From: JAWKWH01 sp963669415
GTDB taxonomy: Bacteria; Pseudomonadota; Alphaproteobacteria; Rhizobiales; Rhizobiaceae
Reading direction: 5' to 3'
Assembly: GCA_963669415.2 (NCBI GenBank)
Contig: CAXXPS010000002.1
Span: forward strand, 1,302,001-1,366,000
Length of the DNA stretch: 64,000 nucleotides
Below the pieces are notes generated by a model. The model was not told the origin of the DNA. It made no database searches and was given only the letters and a program-made list of their open reading frames with translations. Positions 8,566-17,123 of this stretch are shown here, in pieces (the stretch's first letter is position 1; each line of letters opens with the position of its first letter). The position numbers and the translations under genes were made by a program.

Positions 8566-9717
8566 ATGCAGCCGCTTAGAGTTGGTGTCATTGGCTGTGG
8601 CCGCATCAGCGACATCTACTTCAAAACGCTCTCAAAATATGAGGCCGTCAATGTCACCGCGTGTGCAAGCCTCGATTTGGCTGAGAGCCAGGCCAAAGCT
8701 TCCCAATATGGCATCCCAAAAGCGTGTATCCCGAATGCGATATTCTCCGATCCGGACATTGATTGTGTCTTGAACCTCACCATTCCGGCCGCGCATGCCG
8801 AGATCAGCCTGAAGGCATTACAGGCGGGTAAACATGTCTATAGTGAAAAACCATTGGTCTCGAACCTGGCCGATGGCCGCAAAGTCCTGACGCTGGCCGA
8901 AGAGCGAGGTCTGGTGGTCGGCAACGCCCCGGATACGTTTCTTGGCGGTCGCTGGCAGACCGTGCGAAAACTTCTGGACGGGGGCACAATTGGAAGACCG
9001 ACAAGCGTCGCCGCTTTTGTCGGCTCGCATGGTACCGAGCGTCATAATCCCAACCCCGATTTCTATTATCAGGTCGGAGGCGGCCCGATGCTTGACCTCG
9101 GTCCGTATTACCTGACCGCGATGGTGTTTTTCCTAGGTCCCATTGCCCGTGTCGCCGGCATGTCGAACCGGGCATTTGAGCGGCGCAAGATCGAAAACGG
9201 TCCACGTGACGGCGAGTGGATGCCAGTCGAAGTGGACACCCATGTTCAAGGCATGTTGGAATTTGAAAGCGGCGTTGTCGGCTCCATAACCATGAGCTTT
9301 GATATTTGGGACAGCGAATCGCCGCGCCTGGAGATCTATGGCGAAAACGGAACGATCTGCATTCCAGATCCTGATCCCGTACATGGCGCCAATATTTTTG
9401 AAGGAGAGGTCTGGTACCGAACCCGCGAAACATCGCGCTGGACACACAAACCAAGACCCACCGGCCGGGAAAATTGGCTGGTTGCTGACAACACGCACGG
9501 GCTCAATAAAGACAGCCGCGGTATCGGGCTGGTGGAGATGGCATACGCGATTGCCGAAGGCCGAAAACCGCGCGCATCCGGCGAACTGGCTTATCATGTG
9601 CTCGAGGTCATGACCGGAATTCTCGAAAGTCCAGGCTCAGGTCGCTTCGCTGAAATTGACAGCCGTTGCGAAATTCCCAACCCGCTTCCAGAACAGTTTC
9701 CCGACAAACAGGACTGA
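8566..9717 (+). CDS. Gfo/Idh/MocA-family oxidoreductase (second of three)
   Basis: A 383-residue dehydrogenase with an N-terminal NAD(P) fold (VGVIGCGRISD, residues 5-15), the EKP motif at about 94-96 (YSEKPL) and the C-terminal domain with GGGPMLDLGPYYLTAM, typical of inositol/glucose-fructose-type members. It lies 33 bases after the citryl-CoA-lyase-like gene; AGGGGCAG gives a ribosome site. An AATCTGATT palindrome at about 8521-8529, overlapping the previous stop, resembles the core of the cluster operator and may be a weak internal site. Substrate unknown. Confidence 0.9.
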   Translation: MQPLRVGVIGCGRISDIYFKTLSKYEAVNVTACASLDLAESQAKASQYGIPKACIPNAIFSDPDIDCVLNLTIPAAHAEISLKALQAGKHVYSEKPLVSNLADGRKVLTLAEERGLVVGNAPDTFLGGRWQTVRKLLDGGTIGRPTSVAAFVGSHGTERHNPNPDFYYQVGGGPMLDLGPYYLTAMVFFLGPIARVAGMSNRAFERRKIENGPRDGEWMPVEVDTHVQGMLEFESGVVGSITMSFDIWDSESPRLEIYGENGTICIPDPDPVHGANIFEGEVWYRTRETSRWTHKPRPTGRENWLVADNTHGLNKDSRGIGLVEMAYAIAEGRKPRASGELAYHVLEVMTGILESPGSGRFAEIDSRCEIPNPLPEQFPDKQD

Positions 9718-9722
9718 ACCAT

Positions 9723-10379
9723 ATGTCCGTTCAAGATCTCGAAATTGCTGAGCCGTTTTTTACCGTTCGCCTCATCACAGAAGAGCAGGACTATCCGATC
9801 ATCGGAAAGACCATCGTTCTCAATCTCTCGCAAACGCCAATTCGGGTGCGAGAGCAGACATTGGATCACCTGCAGTCGGCCATTCTCGTCGACACCAGAA
9901 TTTCACCCGTCGACCATGCGGTCATTATTGAGCGTTTTGCTGACTACGATGACGAAGAGGCGCTGTTAGCAAATGTCAGGCGTACTTGGCCGTCGGCATT
10001 TGAAGTAAGAGGCGAAGAACGGCTCCGTGGTGTCAGCCACTACATGTCGCCGAAAGTCTGGATCGGGAACTACGGTTTCACCCTTTATCATTCGGGCTCG
10101 GTGCCCCTGAATGTCGGACTGCATCGCGATCATGCATTCTGCCCTGTTCCCGGTTTCCGCGAAGTGCACACGCAGATCGTCGGCTTCGGCAAAATGCAGC
10201 AGTGCCGTGAGCGCGATGTCGATACGCTTTACCTGGAAGAACCGATGGCGCCGGGCACGACCCACCGGCCGATGTACGATGCCGAAGGCAATTATCCCTG
10301 GCACCAGTTCGAGACCATAACACCCAGCATCTTCATGGCGGTCGAAATGCTTCCCGATGGTGCCACGCCACCGCAGTGA
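9723..10379 (+). CDS. Conserved protein of unknown function, possibly cupin-like
   Basis: A 218-residue soluble protein starting MSVQDLEIAEPFF, only 5 bases after the previous gene. No family is recognised with confidence. The middle has GLHRDHAFCPVPGFREVHTQ followed by LYLEEPMAPGTTHRPMY and YPWHQFETITPSIFMAVEM. The spaced His/Asp/Glu residues and predicted beta-rich character are compatible with a metal-binding cupin or double-stranded beta-helix fold, but no canonical cupin box is clear. Its position between two oxidoreductases, coupled to both, suggests a catabolic enzyme or epimerase acting on the same compound. That is inference from context only. Confidence 0.6.
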   Translation: MSVQDLEIAEPFFTVRLITEEQDYPIIGKTIVLNLSQTPIRVREQTLDHLQSAILVDTRISPVDHAVIIERFADYDDEEALLANVRRTWPSAFEVRGEERLRGVSHYMSPKVWIGNYGFTLYHSGSVPLNVGLHRDHAFCPVPGFREVHTQIVGFGKMQQCRERDVDTLYLEEPMAPGTTHRPMYDAEGNYPWHQFETITPSIFMAVEMLPDGATPPQ

Positions 10380-10387
10380 GAATTGAT

Positions 10388-11578
10388 ATGAGCAACAATT
10401 TGCTGCCCGCAAACATCCATTTTGATGGCCCTTTTCCCCGTCTGGCGCGGCCGTTGCGCCTAGGCATTGTCGGCGGTGGACGTATATCCGGCATGCAGGC
10501 AACGGCTGCGCGCCTGACCGGCAGGTGGGAGATAGCCGCCGGTGCATTGTCTTCCGATCCTGCCAAGGCCAAGGCGCGTGGTGTTGAATGGTTCTTGCCG
10601 GAAGATCGCTGTTACGCATCGTTCGACGAAATGGCGGTCGCCGAGGCCCAACGCCCGGACGGTGTCGATGCGGTGATGATCACCACTCCCAATCATCTGC
10701 ACTTTAATGCTGCGAAGGCATTTTTGGCAGCCGACATTGACGTGTTGTGTGACAAGCCGCTGACCAACGAGGTCTCTGAGGCAGAGGAACTGGTAAAGCT
10801 GGCGGCTGAATGCGGCTGTGTGTTTGGTGTTTCCTATACTATGTCGTGTTTCGCGATGATCAGGCAGGCAAGGGAAATCGTCGCGCAAGGTGGCCTGGGC
10901 CGCGTCAACCAGATCCACGTTGAATTCATGCAGGACTGGATGGTGCCCGACGGAGTTCAGGATGCACCACATGTGAAATGGCGGTTGGATCCCGCAAAAT
11001 CGGGACGCACCAGCTGCACCGGTGACATTGGTACCCACGCAGCTCACCTGGCTAGTTTCGTCTCGCACCTGCCGATGACCAAATTGCGCGCCGAGATGCA
11101 TGTCTGCGGTGCACCAAAACCGCTGGAGGATACCGTATTCATGATGACGCGTTATCAGGGAGATGTACCCGGTACGCTGATGGCAACCCGTCTGGCGCCC
11201 GGCAATCGAGGCGGTCTCCGGCTTCGGGTCTATGGATCGGAAGGTGGGCTGGAGTGGGACCTGGAGAACTCCGAACAGCTGAGATTTTGCCAATATGGCG
11301 AGCCCGATCAAACCATCAGCAGGGGCCATGGGCACGGTGTGTCAGCACAGACGGAGAGGCTGGTGCGAACAGCGCGCGGTTTTCCAGAGGGCATCATCGA
11401 AGCCTGGGCCAATCTCTACACCGAATTCGCCATGGCCGTTGCTGCCAGACGAGACGGCATCACAATTCCGGAGGACTGGCTCGCTCTGCCGCGTGTATCC
11501 GAAGGCGCTGCGGGTGTGCGTTTCATCGATGCGACTGTTCGATCGCACGAAAACGGCGGCGCCTGGGTCAGTATCTGA
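10388..11578 (+). CDS. Gfo/Idh/MocA-family oxidoreductase (third of three)
   Basis: A 396-residue dehydrogenase. It has GIVGGGRISG at about 26-35 after a longer N-terminal lead (NNLLPANIHFDGPFPRLA), the motif CDKPLTNE at about 121-128 in place of EKP (Asp for Glu, a common variant), and GDIGTHAAHLASFV in the C-terminal domain. The TSCTGDIGTHA loop and the tail region ITIPEDWLALPRVSEG are typical of the larger sugar-oxidising members. The ATG at 10388 is used; a GTG at 10376 overlapping the previous stop (GTGA) is an alternative and would add four residues. The gene ends the first transcription block of the cluster, 149 bases before the next start. Confidence 0.88.
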   Translation: MSNNLLPANIHFDGPFPRLARPLRLGIVGGGRISGMQATAARLTGRWEIAAGALSSDPAKAKARGVEWFLPEDRCYASFDEMAVAEAQRPDGVDAVMITTPNHLHFNAAKAFLAADIDVLCDKPLTNEVSEAEELVKLAAECGCVFGVSYTMSCFAMIRQAREIVAQGGLGRVNQIHVEFMQDWMVPDGVQDAPHVKWRLDPAKSGRTSCTGDIGTHAAHLASFVSHLPMTKLRAEMHVCGAPKPLEDTVFMMTRYQGDVPGTLMATRLAPGNRGGLRLRVYGSEGGLEWDLENSEQLRFCQYGEPDQTISRGHGHGVSAQTERLVRTARGFPEGIIEAWANLYTEFAMAVAARRDGITIPEDWLALPRVSEGAAGVRFIDATVRSHENGGAWVSI

Positions 11579-11659
11579 AGATTGTCAGCGAAGTTGCGAA
11601 TTGTCGCGTCCGCCTAATACGGACGCACGAAATAGTTTTGCCGCGGGTTGATGTTTTAC

Positions 11660-11695
11660 AAAATATCTGATATTTTTAATTATATAAGGTAATAT
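11660..11695 (+). promoter_or_regulatory. Promoter and operator of the 11727 gene (GntR site)
   Basis: AAAATATCTGATATTTT at 11660-11676 is a perfect 17-base palindrome centred on T-11668. CTGATA (11667-11672) serves as a -35, and after 17 bases TAATAT (11690-11695) is a -10, giving a start near 11702. The operator therefore covers the -35, as expected for repression. It shares 15 identical bases with 2848-2862 and the same layout as 1651-1685. Confidence 0.7.
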
Positions 11696-11726
11696 CGTTC
11701 ATATCCGGCCGATCCGGGGATCCACA

Positions 11727-12605
11727 ATGCTCAAGCGCCAGACAGGGCCACAAGACCAGCCGCTCTATTCGCTGGCGCACCTGACCCTGATCGGATGCAC
11801 GCCACCAGAATTGGTCTACATCGCCGCGCGAGCCGGCTATGACGCTGTCAGCCCGCGCTTTATCCCGATGAATGTCCCCGGTGAGTTCGAGCAGTCGCCC
11901 ATCGACAAATCTCAGGTACAGGCAACCAAGACGGCGTTGGTGACTACCGGTCTGAAAGTGCTGGATGTCGAGATAGCCCGGATTACAGAAGATTGCGATC
12001 CGCGAACATTTGAGCGCGCCCTTGAGCTGGGGGGAGAGTTGGGTGCTCAGCGTATGATCATGAGCGCGTGGACGAAAACACGAGATGACCGACAGTTCCT
12101 GATCGATGTATATGCTGAAACCTGCGATTTGGCAGCACCTTACGGGTTGAGCGTCGATCTGGAGTTTCCGACCTTCTCGAGATTACGGACCCTGGATGAA
12201 GCCATGGACATTGTCCGTGCCGCCGACCGGCCCAACGCCGGCATATTGGTCGATACGCTTTACCTGCACCTTAGCCGCGTTGATATTGGCGAACTGCTTC
12301 ACGTGCCTCCCGAGCTGCTGCATTTTCTTCACATTTCAGACTGCCTGCCTGGAATTGCCGACACACGTGAGGGCATGATCCAGCTGGCCCGCGACGCGCG
12401 TCTCTATCCGGGCGAAGGCTGGATCGACTTTGCCGGCATCATCGAGCGCATTCCCCCTGTCGACTATTCAATCGAATTACCCAACCAGAGCAGGCTGGCG
12501 GAACTCGGGTTCGAGGAACATGCCCGCCGCTGCCTGTCCCATGCAAAACGAGCCTTCGGCTCGGTCCGATCAAAACGCCGCGAGATCCATCAGATCGCGG
12601 CATGA
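11727..12605 (+). CDS. Sugar phosphate isomerase/epimerase-type TIM-barrel protein
   Basis: A 292-residue single-domain barrel of the xylose-isomerase-like (AP endonuclease 2) superfamily. Visible features are the repeated strand-helix pattern, ARAGYDAVSPRF near the N-terminus, the metal-site-type segments SVDLEFPTFS, GILVDTLYLHLS and FLHISDCLPG, and the C-terminal GEGWIDFAGII. These supply the Glu/Asp/His set that binds a divalent metal in the family. Members epimerise, isomerise or dehydrate sugars, inososes and shikimate-type compounds. It starts a new transcription unit right after the operator at 11660. Confidence 0.85.
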   Translation: MLKRQTGPQDQPLYSLAHLTLIGCTPPELVYIAARAGYDAVSPRFIPMNVPGEFEQSPIDKSQVQATKTALVTTGLKVLDVEIARITEDCDPRTFERALELGGELGAQRMIMSAWTKTRDDRQFLIDVYAETCDLAAPYGLSVDLEFPTFSRLRTLDEAMDIVRAADRPNAGILVDTLYLHLSRVDIGELLHVPPELLHFLHISDCLPGIADTREGMIQLARDARLYPGEGWIDFAGIIERIPPVDYSIELPNQSRLAELGFEEHARRCLSHAKRAFGSVRSKRREIHQIAA

Positions 12606-12630
12606 CCCACAAGAAACATCGAGGTACGAA

Positions 12631-14040
12631 ATGGCCAGAGAGCTGAACGAAGACGAGCGACAACTCGCTGATGACATGATGAAACGCGCCCGCGCGGCGA
12701 TGGCGCAGGTGGAAGACTGGAGCCAGGCACGGCTGGATCGCTTGGCGCAGGCGATCGGCTGGTATGCCGGAAATGAGGCAACATTTACGCGCCTTGCCCA
12801 GATGGGTGTTGACGAAAGCGGTATTGGCGACCGCGAGGGCCGACCGGCAAAACGCTTCAAGATCCACGGCGTTCTCCGCGACGCCTTGCGTCAGAAATCG
12901 ACGGGCATTGTTGAGGTGGATGAAGCCAAGGGCATCGTCAAATATGCGAAGCCGGCTGGGGTTATCGCTTCGCTGATTCCAATGACCAATCCGGCACTGA
13001 CCCCACCGGTAACCGGTATCTATGCCGCCAAGGCGCGCGATGCGGTGATCTTTTCTCCACACCCGCGATCGGCTGCCACCACCTTTGAGATGGTTGAGGT
13101 CATGCGCGCGGCGTGCCGGGCCGTCGGTGCGCCTGAAGACCTGTTTCAAGCTATCCGCAAACCTTCCATTCCGCTGACCCAGCACCTGATGGCGATCTGC
13201 GACCTGACACTTGCGACCGGCGGCAAGCCGATGGTGAAAGCCGCCTACTCGTCTGGCAGGCCAGCCTATGGCGTGGGTGCAGGAAATTCCTCAATCGTTA
13301 TCGATGAAACCGCCGACATTGATATTGCCGCAGCCAATACCCGAATGTCGAAAACATCCGATTTTGGTTCTGGTTGTTCCGCAGATGGCAACATCATCAT
13401 CCAGAAATCGATCTACGATAAGATGGTTGCGGCACTGATTGCAGAAGGTGGCTACCTTTGCAGTGCCGAAGAAAAGGAATTGCTGAAAAACGCAATGTGG
13501 GACGAGAAGGGCAACCGGACTTTCCCTACGATCGCCTGCCGGCCGCAGCAAACAGCAGATGTCGCCGGCTTTAACATCCCCGATGACCGCAAATTTCTGA
13601 TGGTCGAGAACCAGGGACAAATCGGACCCGAGCACCAGTTTTGCAAGGAAAAGCTGACAACCCTGATGGCGCTTTATCATTTTGAGACCTTCGATGAGGC
13701 GCTCGACGCCGTCCGCGCCATCTACGAGGTGGGTGGCAAAGGTCACTCCTGTGGAATCTATAGCCACGACGATGACCACATCGACGCGCTGGCCCGCGTC
13801 GCTCCGGTGAGCCGGATGATGGTCCGGCAGGCTCAATCAAAAGCCAATGCCGGCAGCTTCACCAACGGCATGCCGATGACCTCCTCGCTTGGTTGCGGAA
13901 TCTGGGGCGGCAACATCACCAATGAGAACGTCAATCTCAAACACTTCATGAACTACACATGGGTCAGCCGGCCCATACCCGAAGACCGGCCGAGCGAACA
14001 GGATTTGTTTGGTGAATTCTTTGGCCGGGAGGTGGCGTGA
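12631..14040 (+). CDS. CoA-acylating aldehyde dehydrogenase (SauS/EutE-like)
   Basis: A 469-residue aldehyde dehydrogenase of the acylating group. The catalytic Cys-249 lies in KTSDFGSGCSADGN; the glycine-rich GVGAGNSSIVID precedes it. SLIPMTNPALTPP and GGNITNENVNLKHFMN near the C-terminus are hallmarks of the CoA-acylating branch, whose nearest well-known members are sulfoacetaldehyde dehydrogenase (SauS) and acetaldehyde dehydrogenase. ATG at 12631 chosen (weak GAGG upstream); the frame is open further upstream but that part overlaps the preceding gene. ATGA overlap couples it to the ThDP enzyme. A short-chain aldehyde is the likely substrate; identity uncertain. Confidence 0.85.
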   Translation: MARELNEDERQLADDMMKRARAAMAQVEDWSQARLDRLAQAIGWYAGNEATFTRLAQMGVDESGIGDREGRPAKRFKIHGVLRDALRQKSTGIVEVDEAKGIVKYAKPAGVIASLIPMTNPALTPPVTGIYAAKARDAVIFSPHPRSAATTFEMVEVMRAACRAVGAPEDLFQAIRKPSIPLTQHLMAICDLTLATGGKPMVKAAYSSGRPAYGVGAGNSSIVIDETADIDIAAANTRMSKTSDFGSGCSADGNIIIQKSIYDKMVAALIAEGGYLCSAEEKELLKNAMWDEKGNRTFPTIACRPQQTADVAGFNIPDDRKFLMVENQGQIGPEHQFCKEKLTTLMALYHFETFDEALDAVRAIYEVGGKGHSCGIYSHDDDHIDALARVAPVSRMMVRQAQSKANAGSFTNGMPMTSSLGCGIWGGNITNENVNLKHFMNYTWVSRPIPEDRPSEQDLFGEFFGREVA

Positions 14041-15816
14041 TGAAGGATACCGCGAACAGAACCGTCGCCGAACATCTGGTCACCTATCTGGAGCAGCGAG
14101 GCGTCGAGCACGTATTCGGGCTTTGCGGTCACACCAACATTGCTGTGCTTGCGGCGATGGCCGACAGTCCGATTGATTTTGTGACCGTTCGCCACGAACA
14201 GATCGCCAGCCATGCTGCGGATGCTTACGCCCGGGTTCAGGGCAAGGCGTCTGTGGTTCTTTCACACCTTTCGCCAGGATTGACGAATTGCGCTACCGGT
14301 GTGGCCAATGCGGCGCTCGACTGCATTCCGATGGTGGTGATCGCCGGAGATATCCCGACACATTATTATGGTAAGCATCCGCATCAGGAGGTCAATCTGC
14401 ACGCTGATGCTGCGCAATGGGAGATCTATCGACCTTTCGTCAAGCGTGCCTGGCGGGTCGACCGTGCCGATCTCATGGCTGAAATTCTCGAGAAAGCTTT
14501 CCAACTGGCCGAAAGTGGCCAGCCCGGCCCGGTGCTGGTGAATGTGCCGATGGATGTGTTCTCCGAACGCATTCCGGCCGACAGTTTCGAGCGGGTTGCA
14601 GCCAACACAAAGGCGCTTGTGAAGCCGTCGCTAGACGATGAGACCGCCAGGAAAATCATCACCGCACTTACCGAGGCGGAAAACCCGGTCATCTACGCCG
14701 GCGGTGGCATTCTGCTCGCCAAGGCATCCGACGAACTTCGCGAATTTGCCGAGCATATGGGATTGCCTGTCGCCCATTCATTGATGGGCAAGGGGTGCCT
14801 GCGCGACGACCATCCGCTCGTGCTTGGCATGACCGGATTTTGGGGCACTGAACTGGTCAATCAGGCCTGTCTTGAGGCGGATTGGCTGCTTGCCATTGGG
14901 ACGCGTTTCAAGGAGGCCGATTGTTCGAGCTGGTATCCGGGCTACACGTTCAACATACCCGAAACCAGGGTGATCCATATCGACATCGAACCCTCGGAAA
15001 TCGGGCGAAACTATCCGACCGAAATCGGCATTGTCGCCGATTTGAAGTCTGCACTTGCGGTGTTGAACCGCGTTGCACGGGAGATGCATCCGGACGGGTT
15101 CAAAAGGACCAGAATTGATACAAAAGATTGCGGACTTCCGCGTCGGCTTCAAACAGAGCAATGCGGAGATGGCGACGTCATCGGCATTTCCGATGATGCC
15201 GGAACGCATCCTCGCCGACACCCGCGAAGCGCTGCCGGAAGATGCCATCATCACCACCGATGTCGGTTGGAACAAGAATGGTGTTGGGCAGCAATTTGAT
15301 ATTCTAACACCGGGATCCATTCTTACACCGGGAGGGTTTGCGACCATGGGATTTGGGCCGCCCGGTGCGATCGGCGCCAAGCTTGCGGCACCCGATCGGG
15401 TTGTCATCAGCCTGGTTGGCGATGGTGGGTTCGGTCAAAACCCGTCGATGCTGGCGACGGCCGTTGAGCGCAATCTTGGTATCGTCTGGCTGGTGATGAA
15501 CAACAATGCCTTTGGCACGATCGCAGGTCTGCAGAAAGCCCATTACGGCCTGACCTATGGCACCACCTTTCCGGGCTCTCCGGATGCGCCGACGAACGGA
15601 CCCGGTTACGCCGAGATCGCCAGGGCCTACGGGGCAGAAGGCATCCGCATTTCGTCGGCTGACGAGTTGCTCCCTGCGTTAATCGCCGCGATTGAAAGCG
15701 GCAAGCCCACCGTGCTTGATGTTCCGATGATCAACAATCCGACGCCTACCACCGGGCACTGGAACATTTTGGACATCTATTCGCCGGACAAGGAAGTTTC
15801 GCACGTGGCTACCTGA
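14037..15816 (+). pseudogene. ThDP-dependent acetolactate synthase-like enzyme, interrupted by one frameshift
   Basis: Two open frames together encode a full-length enzyme of about 593 residues. The first (14037 to about 15105) has the N-terminal ThDP domain with the activating Glu in VRHEQIASHAADAYAR, and the central domain (GGGILLAKASDELREFAEHM). The second, one frame later, continues from about 15106 with KIADFRVGF and contains the ThDP/Mg motif GDGGFGQNPSMLATAVERN...NNNAFG. The shift falls near GTTCAAAAGGACC (about 15101-15113) and corresponds to one extra base. Both halves are well conserved, so the lesion is recent or a sequencing error. Acetolactate-synthase fold; not clearly Xsc. It is the last gene of the cluster. 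Confidence 0.8.
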
Positions 15817-15962
15817 TCTGGCGAATTGCCAACCCGAATATCGCGTTTGCGATGACCGTTTGATGGCAGGTTTAAAGCTCTAGGTGTGAAATGGCCGTGT
15901 CAGGTATTCTGCAAATTCAGCGTTTGCTCTGGAGGGATCAACACGCGTTCTTCGCAGCAGCA

Positions 15963-15996
15963 TCAATGACCCGAAATCGCCCTTCCGGGTCATTGA
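15963..15996. repeat. Perfect inverted repeat downstream of cluster A
   Basis: TCAATGACCCG and CGGGTCATTGA form an 11-bp perfect stem with a 12-base loop. No T-run follows on the plus strand, so it is a possible terminator or RNA-stabilising hairpin about 150 bases after the ThDP gene rather than a textbook terminator. Confidence 0.5.
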
Positions 15997-16029
15997 GTTG
16001 CTCAAAACGAAAGGCGGCTTTCAGGACCG

Positions 16030-16080
16030 GTCCGACAGCCAGCGAAGGTCTGTTTTGGGGGCGCAAAGCTGCCGAACGGT
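16030..16080. repeat. Dispersed intergenic repeat, copy 1
   Basis: The segment AGCCAGCGAAGGTCTG...TTGGGGGCGCAAAGCTGCC resembles the reverse complement of the region at 25460-25512 (same core, with AACGTCTTAA in place of AGGTCTGTT) and, more loosely, of 16850-16910. It lies next to the decayed integrase. Appears to be a degenerate repeat family of the genome. Confidence 0.45.
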
Positions 16081-16109
16081 GATCTGGTGATGGATATGCT
16101 TACGCTTAG

Positions 16110-16739
16110 ACGTACGGCCCCGCACGCAACAGGGCCGCGCATTGTCAGATCTCTGTATGTTCCGCCAACTCCAAAGCATCCTCGATGTCTACCCCCAGGT
16201 ACCTGACGGTATTTTCGATCTTGGTGTGACCCAACAGAATCTGGATTGCGCGAAGATTGCCAGTCGCCCATTCATCGACCAATCTGCCATACTGGCGAGT
16301 GCTCAGATGACCGGAATGATCGACCCGGCTGGGAAAGACGTAGTCATCGAAAGTCTTCAGCAGCTCCGCCTCTGCGTTCCAGCCAAGCAAGCTTGCCCTC
16401 ACATCCGCCGTAATCTCGAATTGGACGGGACGGCCAGAGTGTCTTTTTCTGGATGACCATGGCACGGGTACGGATTTCCTGACCTGTGACGAGGGTTCCG
16501 ATCTTGAGCTTGACCAAATCGCAGCCCCGCAGCTTGCTGTCGATTGCGAGATCAAATAACGCCGCGATCTCGCATGCGTCTCTCCCTGTCGAGGAAGAAA
16601 CGAATTGCCCAGATCTGGCGTTACTTCAGTGGCTTTTTCACGCCGACTTTTCGGCCGGCATTCCATGCCGGTCGACCCAGTGCGGCAGGATCGTATTGTG
16701 CGATTCCCATTTGAGTTCTCCTTCGGCCACCATTGGCCT
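16110..16739. repeat. Long direct repeat, left copy (integrase remnant unit)
   Basis: This block is closely similar to 48034-48725, in the same orientation, including the terminator-like hairpin at its left end and the AAGGAG ribosome site at its right end. Flanking DNA differs. The left copy lacks 78 bases present in the right copy and has small insertions. Confidence 0.85.
16145..16710 (-). pseudogene. Tyrosine recombinase/integrase, decayed, left copy
   Basis: The start MGIAQYDPAALGRPAWNAG after AAGGAG, and the C-terminus RQYGRLVDEWATGNLRAIQILLGHTKIENTVRYLGVD, match a short (about 210-residue) tyrosine-recombinase family that is frequent in alphaproteobacteria. The reading frame is broken by a TAA after VKKPLK, an inserted base near 16562 and further changes near 16440. 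An in-frame 26-codon deletion removes the HxxRR box (HSLRR in the right copy) that contains catalytic residues. The catalytic Tyr of NTVRYLG remains. It cannot encode an active recombinase. Confidence 0.85.
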
Positions 16740-17123
16740 TCGGGAGAATAGGTGAGCGTATCGGTGCACCGGTGTTGTGGGGTACAGTCGGCCCGTCGGT
16801 GGCGGCCAATGGAAGCCGACATTCAAACCTGCCGTGCCTGCTTCGATTCCGGCCCAAAGCTGCCTGGTCGGCCAAGCGCTCCCAATTCAGACGTTCGTCA
16901 GTTCTCGACAAGATCCTGAAAGCGGACATAACGGATTTTGGATTTTCAACGACTGCAAAGCGGAAAAAGCGACAATGCAGATTGTTTTGGCCAATGTCCG
17001 GTGTGGAAGTAATCACGGGCAGTTGATTGTATGCGCGCTCATCGCCTCGTGTTTATGGATCTGCAAAATCCTTTGTATCAGTTCGATGCTCGGCGCTAGC
17101 TGATAAATCTTACCCGTCGGCCT
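16740..17123. other. Intergenic region with a possible dispersed-repeat copy
   Basis: No coding frame is supported. The stretch GCTCCCAATTCAGACGTTCGTCAG at about 16876-16900 resembles the stretch GCCCCCAATTAAGACGTTCGCTGG at about 25477-25500, so this is probably another copy of the dispersed repeat. Confidence 0.45.

Noticed and set aside
10460..11335. 291-residue minus-strand frame
   Set aside because: Antisense shadow of the third Gfo/Idh/MocA gene, low-complexity Arg/His-rich composition.
14037..15816. Sulfoacetaldehyde acetyltransferase (Xsc) next to a sulfoacetaldehyde dehydrogenase
   Set aside because: The N-terminal region (GLCGHTNIAVLAAM, VRHEQIASHAADAY) fits the general acetolactate-synthase-like family rather than Xsc, and no other sulfonate genes are nearby. 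Kept only as a weak possibility.
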